Assembly: GCA_964396375.1 (NCBI GenBank)
Contig: CAYNEY010000003.1
Location: 1-64,000 of the forward strand
Source: FEN-1139 sp964396375
GTDB taxonomy: Bacteria > Myxococcota_A > Polyangia > Polyangiales > Polyangiaceae
Length of the DNA stretch: 64,000 bases
Direction: 5' to 3'
The notes beneath the pieces were generated by a model, which saw nothing but the letters and a program-made list of their open reading frames with translations, did not search any database and was not told the DNA's origin. Position numbers and translations under genes: made by a program. Positions 44,405 to 52,534 of the stretch are shown piece after piece (within the stretch, counting starts at the first letter, position 1; the number at the start of each line of letters is the position of its first letter).

Positions 44405-45331
44405 ATGACTGAGCGTTCCCTCCGCCCCCTGGGTGCCAGTACCGAATCGGGACCGGTTCCGAGCTTGGTGACCCGCTTGGTTGCGTTGGGGAGATCGAAG
44501 GCATTCGAGCTGCGCCAACGATGGCTAGGAGGTGATTTCGACGAACGAGTCAGCCTGTTGCAGGAGCGCTATTCCGGCGCACGCTTTGATCCGCTAGGCC
44601 TCGATCTGCTGGCATTTGAGCGTGCGGCACGGATCACCGCTTTCTTCCATCGTGCGTACTTTCGCACCGAGGTGCATGGCATCGATAACTTGCCCGAAGG
44701 TCGGATGCTGATTGTGGCCAACCACTCTGGTCAGATCCCGATCGACGCGGCCATTCTGGGGGCAACACTGTTCTTCGACGCAGCCGAACCTCGGGTTTTG
44801 CGTGCCATGATCGACCGTTGGGCGGGCGAGCTCCCCTTTGTATCGACCTTCTTCGCCCGACTAGGTTCGATCGTGGGTTCACGAAGCAACGCCGAGCGAC
44901 TGCTTCAGCGCAATGAGGCGGTTCTGGTGTTTCCCGAGGGAATGCGCGGGATCTCCAAGCCGTTTCCGCGACGCTACCGCCTTCTTCCGTTCAGTCACGG
45001 ATTCATTCGAATCGCGCTCGCGACCGAGACTCCGATCGTGCCCTGTGCTGTTGTCGGCGCCGAGGAGCAGTACGTGAGCATTGGCACCTCGCGCACCCTC
45101 GCGCGACTGCTGGGGGTGCCAGTTTTTCCACTCGTGCCGCAGATGTTGCTGCCATTGGGTCAGCTCCCGCTTCCGACTAAGTACCGCATCCACTTCGGTG
45201 AACCGCTCCGCTTCGCCGGCCGTGCAGACGAGCCGGAGTCGCGGATCGCGCATAAGGTTTTCATGGTGGAGAAGGCCGTCCAAGCCTTGCTGGACGAGGG
45301 ACTCCGCAGACGCAGGGGGATTTTCGCTTGA
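44405..45331 (+). CDS. PlsC-type phospholipid/glycerol acyltransferase
   Basis: This 308-residue protein has the acyltransferase motifs NHSGQIPIDAAIL (the H-x4-D form is expected; here the His-Asp spacing is slightly longer), VFPEGMRGISK (motif III) and IVPCAVVGAEE (motif IV). It resembles 1-acyl-glycerol-3-phosphate acyltransferases and the related proteins of bacterial lipid clusters. No clear transmembrane helix beyond weak hydrophobic segments is seen. Its stop overlaps the TTG start of the next gene, beginning a chain of overlapping genes that leads into proA. Confidence 0.85.
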   Translation: MTERSLRPLGASTESGPVPSLVTRLVALGRSKAFELRQRWLGGDFDERVSLLQERYSGARFDPLGLDLLAFERAARITAFFHRAYFRTEVHGIDNLPEGRMLIVANHSGQIPIDAAILGATLFFDAAEPRVLRAMIDRWAGELPFVSTFFARLGSIVGSRSNAERLLQRNEAVLVFPEGMRGISKPFPRRYRLLPFSHGFIRIALATETPIVPCAVVGAEEQYVSIGTSRTLARLLGVPVFPLVPQMLLPLGQLPLPTKYRIHFGEPLRFAGRADEPESRIAHKVFMVEKAVQALLDEGLRRRRGIFA

Positions 45332-45603
45332 GATCTCAGTTGCTAGTACTGGGAGCACTTCAGCTTGGGCTGCTGCAGCCGAGCTGCGATGCCGTGCATC
45401 CTGAGTCGGTGAGTACGGAAGCGCCATCCACACGGCCTGTACCGATCGGGTTGGTTCGAGCGGCACTCTCTGCCCAGGGAGCCTTGATTCGCCCAACCAG
45501 CACAGTCTCTCCTCCCACCAGTGTTGGTGTGCCCCAAGGCACCGCTCCGGTTCCGTTCAACCCCACTCCCTTCCGTACCAAGCAGAGAGGAGTCATGCTG
45601 TGA
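45328..45603 (+). CDS. Small predicted exported protein
   Basis: This 91-residue product starts at TTG 45328, whose last two bases form part of the upstream TGA stop (TTGA overlap). The N-terminus (LLVLGALQLGLLQPSC) looks like a signal peptide. The rest is Pro/Thr/Ser-rich low complexity without a known domain. The TTG start is unusual but supported by the tight overlaps at both ends: its own stop overlaps the GTG of the following gene. Function is unknown. Confidence 0.5.
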   Translation: MRSQLLVLGALQLGLLQPSCDAVHPESVSTEAPSTRPVPIGLVRAALSAQGALIRPTSTVSPPTSVGVPQGTAPVPFNPTPFRTKQRGVML

Positions 45604-46052
45604 CTTCAGTGGCGCCATCGCCGAGACAATTGGGCTGGTGCTTCTTGGGCCAAGCCAAGAAGACTTGTGTTGCCAGCAGGGGGAACACCGCTTCGCGAAG
45701 CTTGGCCACTTTTGGGTTGACCATCTGGCTTTGTGCTGGCTGCGGCAACGATCAGCCACCGGTGTTTTCTCCAGTCGAGTATCAGCGCCCCGAGGTCATT
45801 CCCTGGCCATCAGCCGCCATTCCGCAGCCGGCCAGGAACCCAATAGCCATAGGTCAGGTTGCCGAGTCAGTTCGGGGAGAAGGCGGGATCGGCGGCGCTT
45901 CCCTGGCGTTGCCTGCGGTCTTGGGCAAAGGCGGCGAGGGCGGGTGCTCTTCGGCAGCCAGTCAAGGAGGGGGCGCCGAGGCTCCAACTGGCTACACTGG
46001 GGCGGCCGGCGGCGCGCTTCCTGAACCTCCCGACCGGCCGGAGATGCCATGA
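45600..46052 (+). CDS. Small predicted lipoprotein upstream of proA
   Basis: This 150-residue product starts at GTG 45600 (GTGA overlap with the preceding stop). A hydrophobic stretch near residues 35-48 ends in lipobox LCAGC, after a long polar N-region. The rest is Pro- and then Gly-rich (GEGGIGGASL, GGGAEAPTGY), resembling the tethers of the other lipoproteins of the window. No folded domain is recognised. Its stop overlaps the proA start by four bases (ATGA), so it is translationally coupled to proA. Confidence 0.6.
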   Translation: MTSVAPSPRQLGWCFLGQAKKTCVASRGNTASRSLATFGLTIWLCAGCGNDQPPVFSPVEYQRPEVIPWPSAAIPQPARNPIAIGQVAESVRGEGGIGGASLALPAVLGKGGEGGCSSAASQGGGAEAPTGYTGAAGGALPEPPDRPEMP

Positions 46053-47293
46053 CCGTACGTGAACAAGCCATCCTGGCTCGAAATGCCACCGCCGCGCTGA
46101 TCTGCGCCGGGCAGAAGGACAAGGATCAGGCACTCTCGCACCTTGCCCGTTTGCTGACTGAGGAAGCAGGGCAGATCGATGCCGCAAACCAGAGAGATGT
46201 GGAGGCGGCACGCGCCTCAGGGCTGCCTGAACCGCTCGTCGATCGGCTGGTCATGAATCAGAAGGTGATCGGCCAGACCGTGGCTGCTGTCGAGTATGTG
46301 CAAAGCTTGAACGATCCGGTCGGGGCCCGGGGTCCGATGGTGCGCCGTCCAGAGGGTTTTCTCGTTGGCCGTCAGCGCGTACCACTTGGGGTGATTGGCA
46401 TCGTGTACGAGTCACGCCCGAACGTCACGATTGACGCTGCCTGTTTGTGTCTCAAGGCGGGGAACGCGGTTCTATTACGGGGCGGCAAGGAAGCGCGTGA
46501 GACCAACCGAGTGCTAGGGGAGCTTCTGTCTACCGCGCTCATCTCCGCGAAGCTTCCAGCAGAGGCGGTCCAGATAGTCTCCGCCGAGAGCCGGGACAGC
46601 ATCGGGGAGATGATCAGTCTCTCGGGACTCATTGATCTGGTGATTCCACGTGGTGGTGAAGGACTGATCCGCTACGTTACTGAGAACGCCCGGGTACCGG
46701 TGATTCAGCACTACAAGGGGGTGTGCCACCTCTTCCTCGATGCTGGCTGTGATATTGCGATGGCCACCCGCCTCGCTCTGAACGGCAAGGTTCAGCGGCC
46801 TTCGGTCTGCAATGCCTTGGAGTGCCTGCTCGTCGATTCGGCAGACGCGGCGCGAGTTCTGCCTCAGGTAGCCGTAGCGCTGGTGGAGGCGGGGGTGGAG
46901 CTTCGCGGTTGTCCGCGAACCGTCAGCTTGGTTGCAGCGGCGCGGCCGGCGAGCGACACCGATTACGGGACTGAGTTCTTGGACAAGATTCTCGCGGTCC
47001 GCGTGGTCGACGGGCTGGATGGTGCCATCCAGCATGTTCGTCGCTACGGATCTCTCCACTCCGAGGCGATCTGCACCAACCATCATGGCCACGCCGAACG
47101 ATGGTTGCGGGAGGTCGATGCCAGTTGTGTGCTCGTCAACGCGTCAACTCGGTTGAACGACGGAGGTCAGCTCGGACTCGGTGCAGAGATAGGTATCTCG
47201 ACCTCGAAGTTGCACGCTTATGGCCCGATGGGTCTTGAAAGCCTCACCACCGAGAAGTGGATCGTTCTCGGAGATGGACAGGTACGAAACTGA
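46049..47293 (+). CDS. proA: Gamma-glutamyl phosphate reductase
   Basis: This NADPH-dependent reductase forms glutamate 5-semialdehyde, the second step of proline synthesis. The 414-residue product is of standard length. It has the segments RQRVPLGVIGIVYESRPNVT, GNAVLLRGGKEA, the catalytic Cys region VQRPSVCNALE and the terminal GLGAEIGISTSKLHA. ATG 46049 overlaps the stop of the upstream lipoprotein gene. The proB partner is not in the window. Its stop overlaps the start of rsfS as TGATG. Confidence 0.96.
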   Translation: MTVREQAILARNATAALICAGQKDKDQALSHLARLLTEEAGQIDAANQRDVEAARASGLPEPLVDRLVMNQKVIGQTVAAVEYVQSLNDPVGARGPMVRRPEGFLVGRQRVPLGVIGIVYESRPNVTIDAACLCLKAGNAVLLRGGKEARETNRVLGELLSTALISAKLPAEAVQIVSAESRDSIGEMISLSGLIDLVIPRGGEGLIRYVTENARVPVIQHYKGVCHLFLDAGCDIAMATRLALNGKVQRPSVCNALECLLVDSADAARVLPQVAVALVEAGVELRGCPRTVSLVAAARPASDTDYGTEFLDKILAVRVVDGLDGAIQHVRRYGSLHSEAICTNHHGHAERWLREVDASCVLVNASTRLNDGGQLGLGAEIGISTSKLHAYGPMGLESLTTEKWIVLGDGQVRN

Positions 47294-47775
47294 TGGCACT
47301 CCTTTCGAAGAACAAGAAGACCAGAGCTCGAGTTCGTCCACCCTCACGTCGAACGGGTGCCCCGAGTCGGGTGTCTCTCACCGAGCGTCCCACTCCCTCC
47401 GAAGAATCGCGTCGCATCGCCCTGCTTGCGGCCGAGGCAGGGCTGGAGAAAAAGGCGCTGAATGTCGATATCTTGGATGTCACGGGTAAGGTTGACTACG
47501 CGGATTTCCTGGTGCTGATGAGTGGCCAGAATGAGAGACAGGTGGCGGCCATCGTCCACTTCGTGGAGGAACACCTGAGAAAGCATGCAGTGCGCGCGGT
47601 TTCCCTGGAGGGGCTGCCTACCGGACGCTGGGTTTTGATGGATTTCGTTGACGTGGTGGTTCATGTGTTCGTTCAGGACGCACGGTCGCTCTATGATCTG
47701 GACGGGTTGTGGATCGACGCGCGGCGGATTCCGGTCGAGATAGAGCAGCCCTCCAGCCCTGCGCGTCGCACGTGA
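47293..47775 (+). CDS. rsfS: Ribosomal silencing factor RsfS
   Basis: This 160-residue protein of the RsfS/Iojap family binds ribosomal protein uL14 and blocks 50S-30S joining in stationary phase. The core domain (residues about 45-145) has the family sequence IALLAAEAGLEKKALNVDILDV, DYADFLVLMSGQNERQV and the end DVVVHVFVQDARSLYDLDGLW. A basic N-terminal extension of about 40 residues is additional. ATG at 47293 overlaps the proA stop by one base and its own stop overlaps the rlmH start by four bases. Confidence 0.93.
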   Translation: MALLSKNKKTRARVRPPSRRTGAPSRVSLTERPTPSEESRRIALLAAEAGLEKKALNVDILDVTGKVDYADFLVLMSGQNERQVAAIVHFVEEHLRKHAVRAVSLEGLPTGRWVLMDFVDVVVHVFVQDARSLYDLDGLWIDARRIPVEIEQPSSPARRT

Positions 47776-48200
47776 GGATTCAGTTGGTGGTAGTCGGGCG
47801 GCTCCGAGCAGGCGCCTTTCGGAGCCTGGCCGACGACTACCTGGAGCGGATCCGGAGGGTAGTACGCTGCGAAGAGGAAGAGCTGCGAGATGACCGGGAG
47901 CTTGCGCGTCGGTGGCCGACGGCGGACACGGTGGTGGCGATGGAGGTTGAGGGTCGAGCACTCAACAGTCGGGAGTTCTCTGAGCGTCTCGCAGTTTGGG
48001 GGTGTCGGGGCAAAGGTGAGATTGCGTTCGTGATCGGTGGTGCTGAGGGGCTGGATCCCAAACTCTCTGGTCGCGCGAATGAGCGGTTGTCTCTGTCTCG
48101 GATGACCTTGCCCCACCGATTGGCGCGGGTGCTACTGCTTGAGCAAGTCTATCGTGGCCTTACCATCCTTCGCCACGAGCCATACGCACGCGAGGATTGA
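47772..48200 (+). CDS. rlmH: 23S rRNA pseudouridine-1915 N3-methyltransferase
   Basis: This small SPOUT methyltransferase methylates pseudouridine 1915 in 23S rRNA helix 69. The 142-residue product is slightly shorter than E. coli RlmH. Diagnostic segments are MEVEGRALNSREFSERL, VIGGAEGLDP and LSLSRMTLPHRLARVLLLEQVYRGLTI, ending HEPYARED. A GTG start at 47772 overlaps the rsfS stop (GTGA). It completes the acyltransferase-proA-rsfS-rlmH chain and converges on tatC with one base between stops. Confidence 0.94.
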   Translation: MRIQLVVVGRLRAGAFRSLADDYLERIRRVVRCEEEELRDDRELARRWPTADTVVAMEVEGRALNSREFSERLAVWGCRGKGEIAFVIGGAEGLDPKLSGRANERLSLSRMTLPHRLARVLLLEQVYRGLTILRHEPYARED

Positions 48201-48201
48201 G

Positions 48202-48975
48202 TCAATCCACCTGGGTACGTTTCCTCCCAACCAGCCATGCGAGCCCGATCGAGAGTGCATAGAGGAGGCACAGTGGAATGGCCAAGAGTAGCTGGCTTAT
48301 GATGTCAGGCGGCGTGACGATGGCGGCCACCACGAACGCCAGTACCACGAAGTATCGAAAAAAACGCAAGAGATGCCGGTAGGTGATCACCCCTGAGAGA
48401 GAAAGGAAGAAGGCTAAGATCGGCAGCTCGAAGACCACTCCAAACGCGAGAAGCATGCGAATCACGAAGTCCAAGTAGTCATCGATCATGACGGTTGGGC
48501 TGACCGTGAGTTCTGCACTAACTGCGCCACTTAGGCCGAGCAGATATCGAAACGCGATGGGGAACGCCACTCTCCATCCGAAGTATCCACCGCCGGCGAA
48601 GAGTAAGGTTGAAGAGAGCACGAAGGGAAACGCGTACCGCTTCTCGCGCGCGTAGAGACCGGGCGCGATGAACGCCCATAGCTGGTAGAAGAGCACCGGC
48701 AGCGCGAACACTACCCCCGCAAGAAATGAGAGTTTCAAATAGGCGAAGAACAACGAGGCTGGAGCTGGAAAATGTAGACTTGCGGCCTCGGTAAGGTGGG
48801 CAGCCTTCCAGGCCATCACGAAGGGGTGCGTCAACCAAGCCAGGAGCGGCTCCCGAAACACCCACCCGATTGCAAACCCGATCCCGATCGCCAACACCGA
48901 TTTTACAATCCGCCCGCGGAGTTCCTCGAGATGTTCGAAGAAGGTCATCGGTTTTCCGGAGGTGGGCTCAGTCAC
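48202..48975 (-). CDS. tatC: Sec-independent translocase subunit TatC
   Basis: This inner-membrane receptor of the twin-arginine translocase has 257 residues and six hydrophobic helices. It starts with MTFFEHLEELRGRIVKS, the conserved N-terminal substrate-recognition region including HLEELR. It has AFIAPGLYAREKRY, FVIRMLLAFGVVFELPI and a long hydrophobic C-terminus. The GTG at 48975 overlaps the tatB stop (GTGA), so the two subunits are coupled. TatA is not in the window. Confidence 0.95.
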   Translation of the reverse strand: MTEPTSGKPMTFFEHLEELRGRIVKSVLAIGIGFAIGWVFREPLLAWLTHPFVMAWKAAHLTEAASLHFPAPASLFFAYLKLSFLAGVVFALPVLFYQLWAFIAPGLYAREKRYAFPFVLSSTLLFAGGGYFGWRVAFPIAFRYLLGLSGAVSAELTVSPTVMIDDYLDFVIRMLLAFGVVFELPILAFFLSLSGVITYRHLLRFFRYFVVLAFVVAAIVTPPDIISQLLLAIPLCLLYALSIGLAWLVGRKRTQVD

Positions 48976-49472
48976 TGCCCACCCGCTTCGGGTTCAGTCG
49001 TGGTCCGAGGAAAAACTCCGAGTGGCTCCGGCTGGTCCTTGAGAGACGACTGAGGCGGTGGGTCGAGGAGGTCTTCGGCAATCGCTCCGTCCGCATCGCA
49101 GCCTTCCACCGGTCGCTCGCGGGAGATATCAACCTCTCGTGCTGCGCGTCTACAGTCCTCAGCGTAGCTCGGGTAGGGAGAGGCTGGATCCTCGACGCTG
49201 CTTGGACGCTCGGGTGGTGCGAAGAAGCTGCTCGCTCGCAAGTCACCTCTGAGCAGCTGGCGGAGTTCCTCGAGCCCACCCCCCACCCCCTCCCGCCGCA
49301 ACAGCTCGTCGATGCCCGTTTGGCTTCGGAGCTCGCTCGTGATACGGCGGAGCCGGCCCAGTGCCACTCCCATCGTTTTGAGGAGTGGGGGAAGCTTGTC
49401 GGGGCCGAGCACCACCAGGGCAACCAGCAAGACGACGAGCAACTCGAAGAACGAGATCCCGAACAAGGCCAC
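48972..49472 (-). CDS. tatB: Sec-independent translocase subunit TatB
   Basis: This 166-residue protein has the TatA/B layout: a short N-terminal helix (LFGISFFELLVVLLVALVV), hinge LGPDKLP and an amphipathic helix (LLKTMGVALGRLRRITSEL). A variable hydrophilic tail follows, rich in Pro, Glu and Asp. The tail and the adjacent tatC favour TatB over TatA. The start is uncertain: GTG 49472 has GAGGA 12 bases upstream, while TTG 49466 gives the family-typical FGIS start. It overlaps tatC. Confidence 0.88.
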   Translation of the reverse strand: MALFGISFFELLVVLLVALVVLGPDKLPPLLKTMGVALGRLRRITSELRSQTGIDELLRREGVGGGLEELRQLLRGDLRASSFFAPPERPSSVEDPASPYPSYAEDCRRAAREVDISRERPVEGCDADGAIAEDLLDPPPQSSLKDQPEPLGVFPRTTTEPEAGGQ

Positions 49473-49566
49473 GGACGGTAGCTTGTCCTCGATGGTCTTG
49501 CAATGAGGGAGCAGTCCCGCCGCCAAGCGAACGCTGAGCCCTGCCGAGCCTGGCCCGAATCGGGCT

Positions 49567-50754
49567 TCAGTGTGGGCTGCGCCCGTCCTTCAACAACCCT
49601 CGAGCGATGAGCTGCCGGTGGATCTCGGTCGTCCCCTCGTAGATCTCGAACATCTTGGCGTCTCGCAGCAGTTTCTCTGTTGGGCCACGAGCGGCGATGC
49701 CAAGCGCCCCATGGATTTGGACGGCATCGAGGGCTGCCTCGACTGCTGAGCGACTTGCATGCAGCTTGGCCATGCTTGAACTCCGAGCATCGATCAGCCC
49801 GCGGCGCATCTTCGCCGTAGCGTGTTGGACCAGGAGTCGTGCGGTCTCGGCGCGGACTGCCATATCCGCAAGCATCCCCTGGATTTGACCCTGTTCGCCG
49901 AGAGCCTTGCCGAAGACCTGGTGGTTTCGCGCGTGATTGAGGCTCTCATCGAGGCACCGTTCGATGAGCCCAACGGCCGAGGCAGCGACAATCGGTCGAG
50001 TGCGGTCAAAGACAGCCATGGCTAACGCGAACCCATGGCCCGGTGGGGCCAGTACAGCCTGCGGGGCGATTCGCACGGCGTCAAACGAGATCCCTCCGGT
50101 CTGACAGGCTCGCTGTCCAAGCTTCTCCTCGGCAGGAGCAGGTAGTACTCCTGCCTGCTCGCGAGAGATGAGGAAGGCACCGATTCCCCGATGGCTACCA
50201 CCGTGGTCGCTGGTGGCGAACACGATGTAGAAAGCTGCTCGTTGCGCGTGGGTGATCCAGGCCTTTTGTCCCGAGAGAACCCACCCATGACCGTCACGAA
50301 CCACCTTGGTGCGAAGACTCGCAACGTCCGTGCCTCCACTCGGCTCAGTGACACAGAAGCTGGCTAGATGTGGTTCCTGGCCGAGCAGGCCAAGGTATTG
50401 GTCTTGAAGGGTGCGCGAGCCAGCGAGAACGAGAGCAGTAATGGCAAGATCATTGCAAGCCAAGGCAGCTTGGATGCCAGTGCATCTATATCCAAGCAGT
50501 CTCGCCACCTCCGCGCTGGTCGGGTAATCAAGCTCCGGTCCCCCATGCTCGGCTGGAAGTCGTGGGCCGAGCAGCCCTAGGCGATGGGCTTGCTCGAGCA
50601 GTTGTTGGGGCAGTTCACCGATCCGATCGCAGAGCTCCACAGTAGGGCCGATCACTTCGCGGGCGAACCGAACTGTTGTTTGAAGGACGCATGGGTCGGC
50701 TGGTGACACCAACTCGCGCTCCCTCGCCGCCGTCTGTTCGTCAGAGCTGGGCAC
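49567..50754 (-). CDS. Acyl-CoA dehydrogenase
   Basis: This FAD-dependent dehydrogenase of fatty or branched acyl-CoA chains has 395 residues. Visible features are CVTEPSGGTDVASLRT (FAD and substrate binding), SGQKAWITHAQRA, HGFALAMAVFDRTRP and the catalytic Glu in MFEIYEGTTEIHRQL. The GTG at 50754 is taken as start because it yields the normal length; the open frame extends further upstream only as a shadow of the cytochrome genes. It overlaps the 39-residue ORF by 14 bases and lies between cytochrome-maturation and Tat genes. Substrate chain length is unknown. Confidence 0.9.
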   Translation of the reverse strand: MPSSDEQTAARERELVSPADPCVLQTTVRFAREVIGPTVELCDRIGELPQQLLEQAHRLGLLGPRLPAEHGGPELDYPTSAEVARLLGYRCTGIQAALACNDLAITALVLAGSRTLQDQYLGLLGQEPHLASFCVTEPSGGTDVASLRTKVVRDGHGWVLSGQKAWITHAQRAAFYIVFATSDHGGSHRGIGAFLISREQAGVLPAPAEEKLGQRACQTGGISFDAVRIAPQAVLAPPGHGFALAMAVFDRTRPIVAASAVGLIERCLDESLNHARNHQVFGKALGEQGQIQGMLADMAVRAETARLLVQHATAKMRRGLIDARSSSMAKLHASRSAVEAALDAVQIHGALGIAARGPTEKLLRDAKMFEIYEGTTEIHRQLIARGLLKDGRSPH

Positions 50755-50860
50755 GGTTAGCTGCGTCTCGAATGCGAGATTTGAGCGAGTGTTGGCCCAC
50801 AGCGTAGCCGAGAGCGAATCCCAGCGCGAGGACGATAGGGACGTACACGATGTGTAGCAT
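50741..50860 (-). CDS. 39-residue membrane miniprotein
   Basis: This small ORF starts at ATG 50860 with GGAAGTGAG upstream and ends with TGA at 50741. The peptide begins MLHIVYVPIVLALG, contains a single hydrophobic helix (residues about 4-22, with small-residue motif GFALGYAVG) and ends in a basic Lys/Arg segment. It follows the ccmD-like stop by a single base and overlaps the acyl-CoA dehydrogenase start. Position and strong ribosome-binding site argue that it is translated, probably as an accessory of heme export or cytochrome maturation; this is inference. Confidence 0.55.
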   Translation of the reverse strand: MLHIVYVPIVLALGFALGYAVGQHSLKSRIRDAANRAQL

Positions 50861-50861
50861 A

Positions 50862-51128
50862 TTATCTCACTTCCTGGTCGGCTTCCGCAGTCAATGGACG
50901 ACGCTCCAGTGCGCGAAGACGCTCTTCGAGCCTCATTTGACGTCGCCGCACGCCGAGCACGAACAGCAGCACTGTTGTCCAGAAGATGCTCGCCGCGATC
51001 ACTACAGTGATAGCCTCCGAGCTGCTTCGGCCCGTTGCGGGTTCGGCCACCGCAGCGAACCCGTCCTCGGTGGTCGAGTGGGCCAATGACGCCGTGGGCT
51101 CTGAAAGCAAAGTGCGAGGTGATTTCAT
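50862..51128 (-). CDS. CcmD-like heme-export accessory protein
   Basis: This 88-residue protein has a polar N-terminal 40 residues, a single transmembrane helix (AITVVIAASIFWTTVLLFVLG) and a charged C-terminal helix rich in Arg and Glu (RRRQMRLEERLRALE). CcmD, the small subunit linking CcmC to heme-loaded CcmE, has the same single-helix and basic-tail layout, though it is usually shorter. ATG 51128 overlaps the ccmC stop by four bases (ATGA). Identity rests on position and topology because CcmD proteins have little sequence conservation. Confidence 0.65.
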   Translation of the reverse strand: MKSPRTLLSEPTASLAHSTTEDGFAAVAEPATGRSSSEAITVVIAASIFWTTVLLFVLGVRRRQMRLEERLRALERRPLTAEADQEVR

Positions 51129-51838
51129 AATGGACCCTCGTGGGAAGTGGGTTCGCCAGGGGATACCGCCTCCAGCTCACAGAGACGGGCGGTCTGGGCC
51201 AAGGTGGTACCGCGCAGCCAGAGAAGAACCAGAGTGAGGAGAGTGAACGACACGAAACCCATCCCAAGGGTGAGCGCCATCTCGTCGGTGATGCCCCCGC
51301 CTCGCCCGGTGATCACAGTTGGGTGATTGCCTCCCCACTTTTTCACGCTGAGGTGGATAATGGGCAGATTGACCGTGCCGAGCAGGCCGAAGGCCGCCAG
51401 AAATCGTCGCTCGGCCGGGGTGCCATCAAGCATTGCGTGAAGCAGCGCGAGCGCGCCGTACACCAGCACGCTGAGCAAGAGAGTGGTGAGGCGCGGATCC
51501 CAGGTCCAATACACTCCCCAGGCCACTTTGGCCCAGAGTGGTCCGCTGGTGAGCACGATCAGGCCAAACAGAACCGCGCATTCCGCAGCCGCGCGGGCTA
51601 TCACTTGTGCGCGGTCGCTCTGCCGGAGGAGAACGAGCAGGCTGCCGCCAGCGCACACCAATCCACTCAAATAGAGCGCGTAAGCGGCGGGCACATGAAA
51701 GTAGAAGATCTTCTGTGCCAGCCCTCCTGCTGCTCGTTGAGCGACCGGTGCATAGGCAGACACGAGGGCCGTAAGAGCTATCATACTGGCGCCGAGGCTC
51801 AGGCTAAGCGCGACAAATGCAGACTCGGTGCGACGCAT
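51125..51838 (-). CDS. ccmC: Heme exporter/handling protein CcmC
   Basis: This integral membrane protein of the system I cytochrome c maturation pathway passes heme to CcmE. It has 237 residues and six hydrophobic helices. The tryptophan-rich heme-handling motif is AKVAWGVYWTWDPRLT. The heme-ligand histidines are in IFYFHVPAAY and in NLPIIHLSVKKWGGNHP. ATG 51838 is chosen; an upstream in-frame start adds seven residues. ccmA, ccmB and ccmE are not adjacent in this window. Confidence 0.92.
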   Translation of the reverse strand: MRRTESAFVALSLSLGASMIALTALVSAYAPVAQRAAGGLAQKIFYFHVPAAYALYLSGLVCAGGSLLVLLRQSDRAQVIARAAAECAVLFGLIVLTSGPLWAKVAWGVYWTWDPRLTTLLLSVLVYGALALLHAMLDGTPAERRFLAAFGLLGTVNLPIIHLSVKKWGGNHPTVITGRGGGITDEMALTLGMGFVSFTLLTLVLLWLRGTTLAQTARLCELEAVSPGEPTSHEGPL

Positions 51839-51902
51839 CACCACTAGAGTAGTCAGCAATCGTCCAGCTCACAAGCCTGGGAGTCATCGGCGTTGCGCGC
51901 AG

Positions 51903-52481
51903 CTAGGTTGGTGGCGGGAAGCCCCAGTCGAGCAGGTGTGCACGGGCGGTTTGGCGAGCGAGCCCGGCCGAACACAGCACGACCAGAGCCGCATCGCTGC
52001 CCCGTACCCGCGCGAGGGCGTGAGCGTGTGAAAGCGCGATCGCCGTGACCCGAGGGGCCAGCTGAAGGGCGGTGGCCAGGTGCACCAGCCCGTCGCGTGG
52101 GCGGTCGAGGGCGACGTCCAAGAGATGTCCCAAGTTATGCTGAGTCTCCGCGTCCTCGAAGCAGATTTCGAGACTCTGTTGGTATGCCCGCACTGCCGCG
52201 CGAAAATGTCCCATGACGGACAGCGCTAGCCCGAGTACACGGTAAGCGCTGGGATCGGTGTGACGGCGCGTCACGGCGTGAGCCAAGCTTGCAGCTCGAA
52301 ATGGGTGCTCCCTTACCAGGTATCGGGCCAAGGTGAGCCGGGCGAAGGTGGCTTCCGAGGAATCTGAAGGAGCGGTGGCGAGCAGTCGCTCCAGCATCGG
52401 GATGAGTTCTTGAGGGGACAGACCTTCGCGGATTGCCCACTCGATATCAGCCTTTTTCTGCTCCTTGGTCCGGCGACGCAT
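51903..52481 (-). CDS. TPR protein of unknown function
   Basis: This is a 192-residue cytosolic protein with about four TPR-like helical pairs (ARLTLARYLVREHPFRAASL, GLALSVMGHFRAAVRAYQQSL, THNLGHLLDV-type repeat). The basic N-terminus (MRRRTKEQKKADIEWAIREG) may bind nucleic acid or membrane. No enzyme motif is present. ATG 52481 is used, with a TTG two codons upstream. It lies between the DEAD-box helicase and ccmC genes on the same strand. Confidence 0.7.
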   Translation of the reverse strand: MRRRTKEQKKADIEWAIREGLSPQELIPMLERLLATAPSDSSEATFARLTLARYLVREHPFRAASLAHAVTRRHTDPSAYRVLGLALSVMGHFRAAVRAYQQSLEICFEDAETQHNLGHLLDVALDRPRDGLVHLATALQLAPRVTAIALSHAHALARVRGSDAALVVLCSAGLARQTARAHLLDWGFPPPT

Positions 52482-52534
52482 GCACAAATGACGACAGTGT
52501 GTTGGGCAGCGGATGAGAACACCAGAGCGGTGTT

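Noticed and set aside
50755..51267. N-terminal extension of the acyl-CoA dehydrogenase frame
   Set aside because: It overlaps ccmD-like, the miniprotein and the end of ccmC in another frame; the dehydrogenase family starts near the GTG at 50754.
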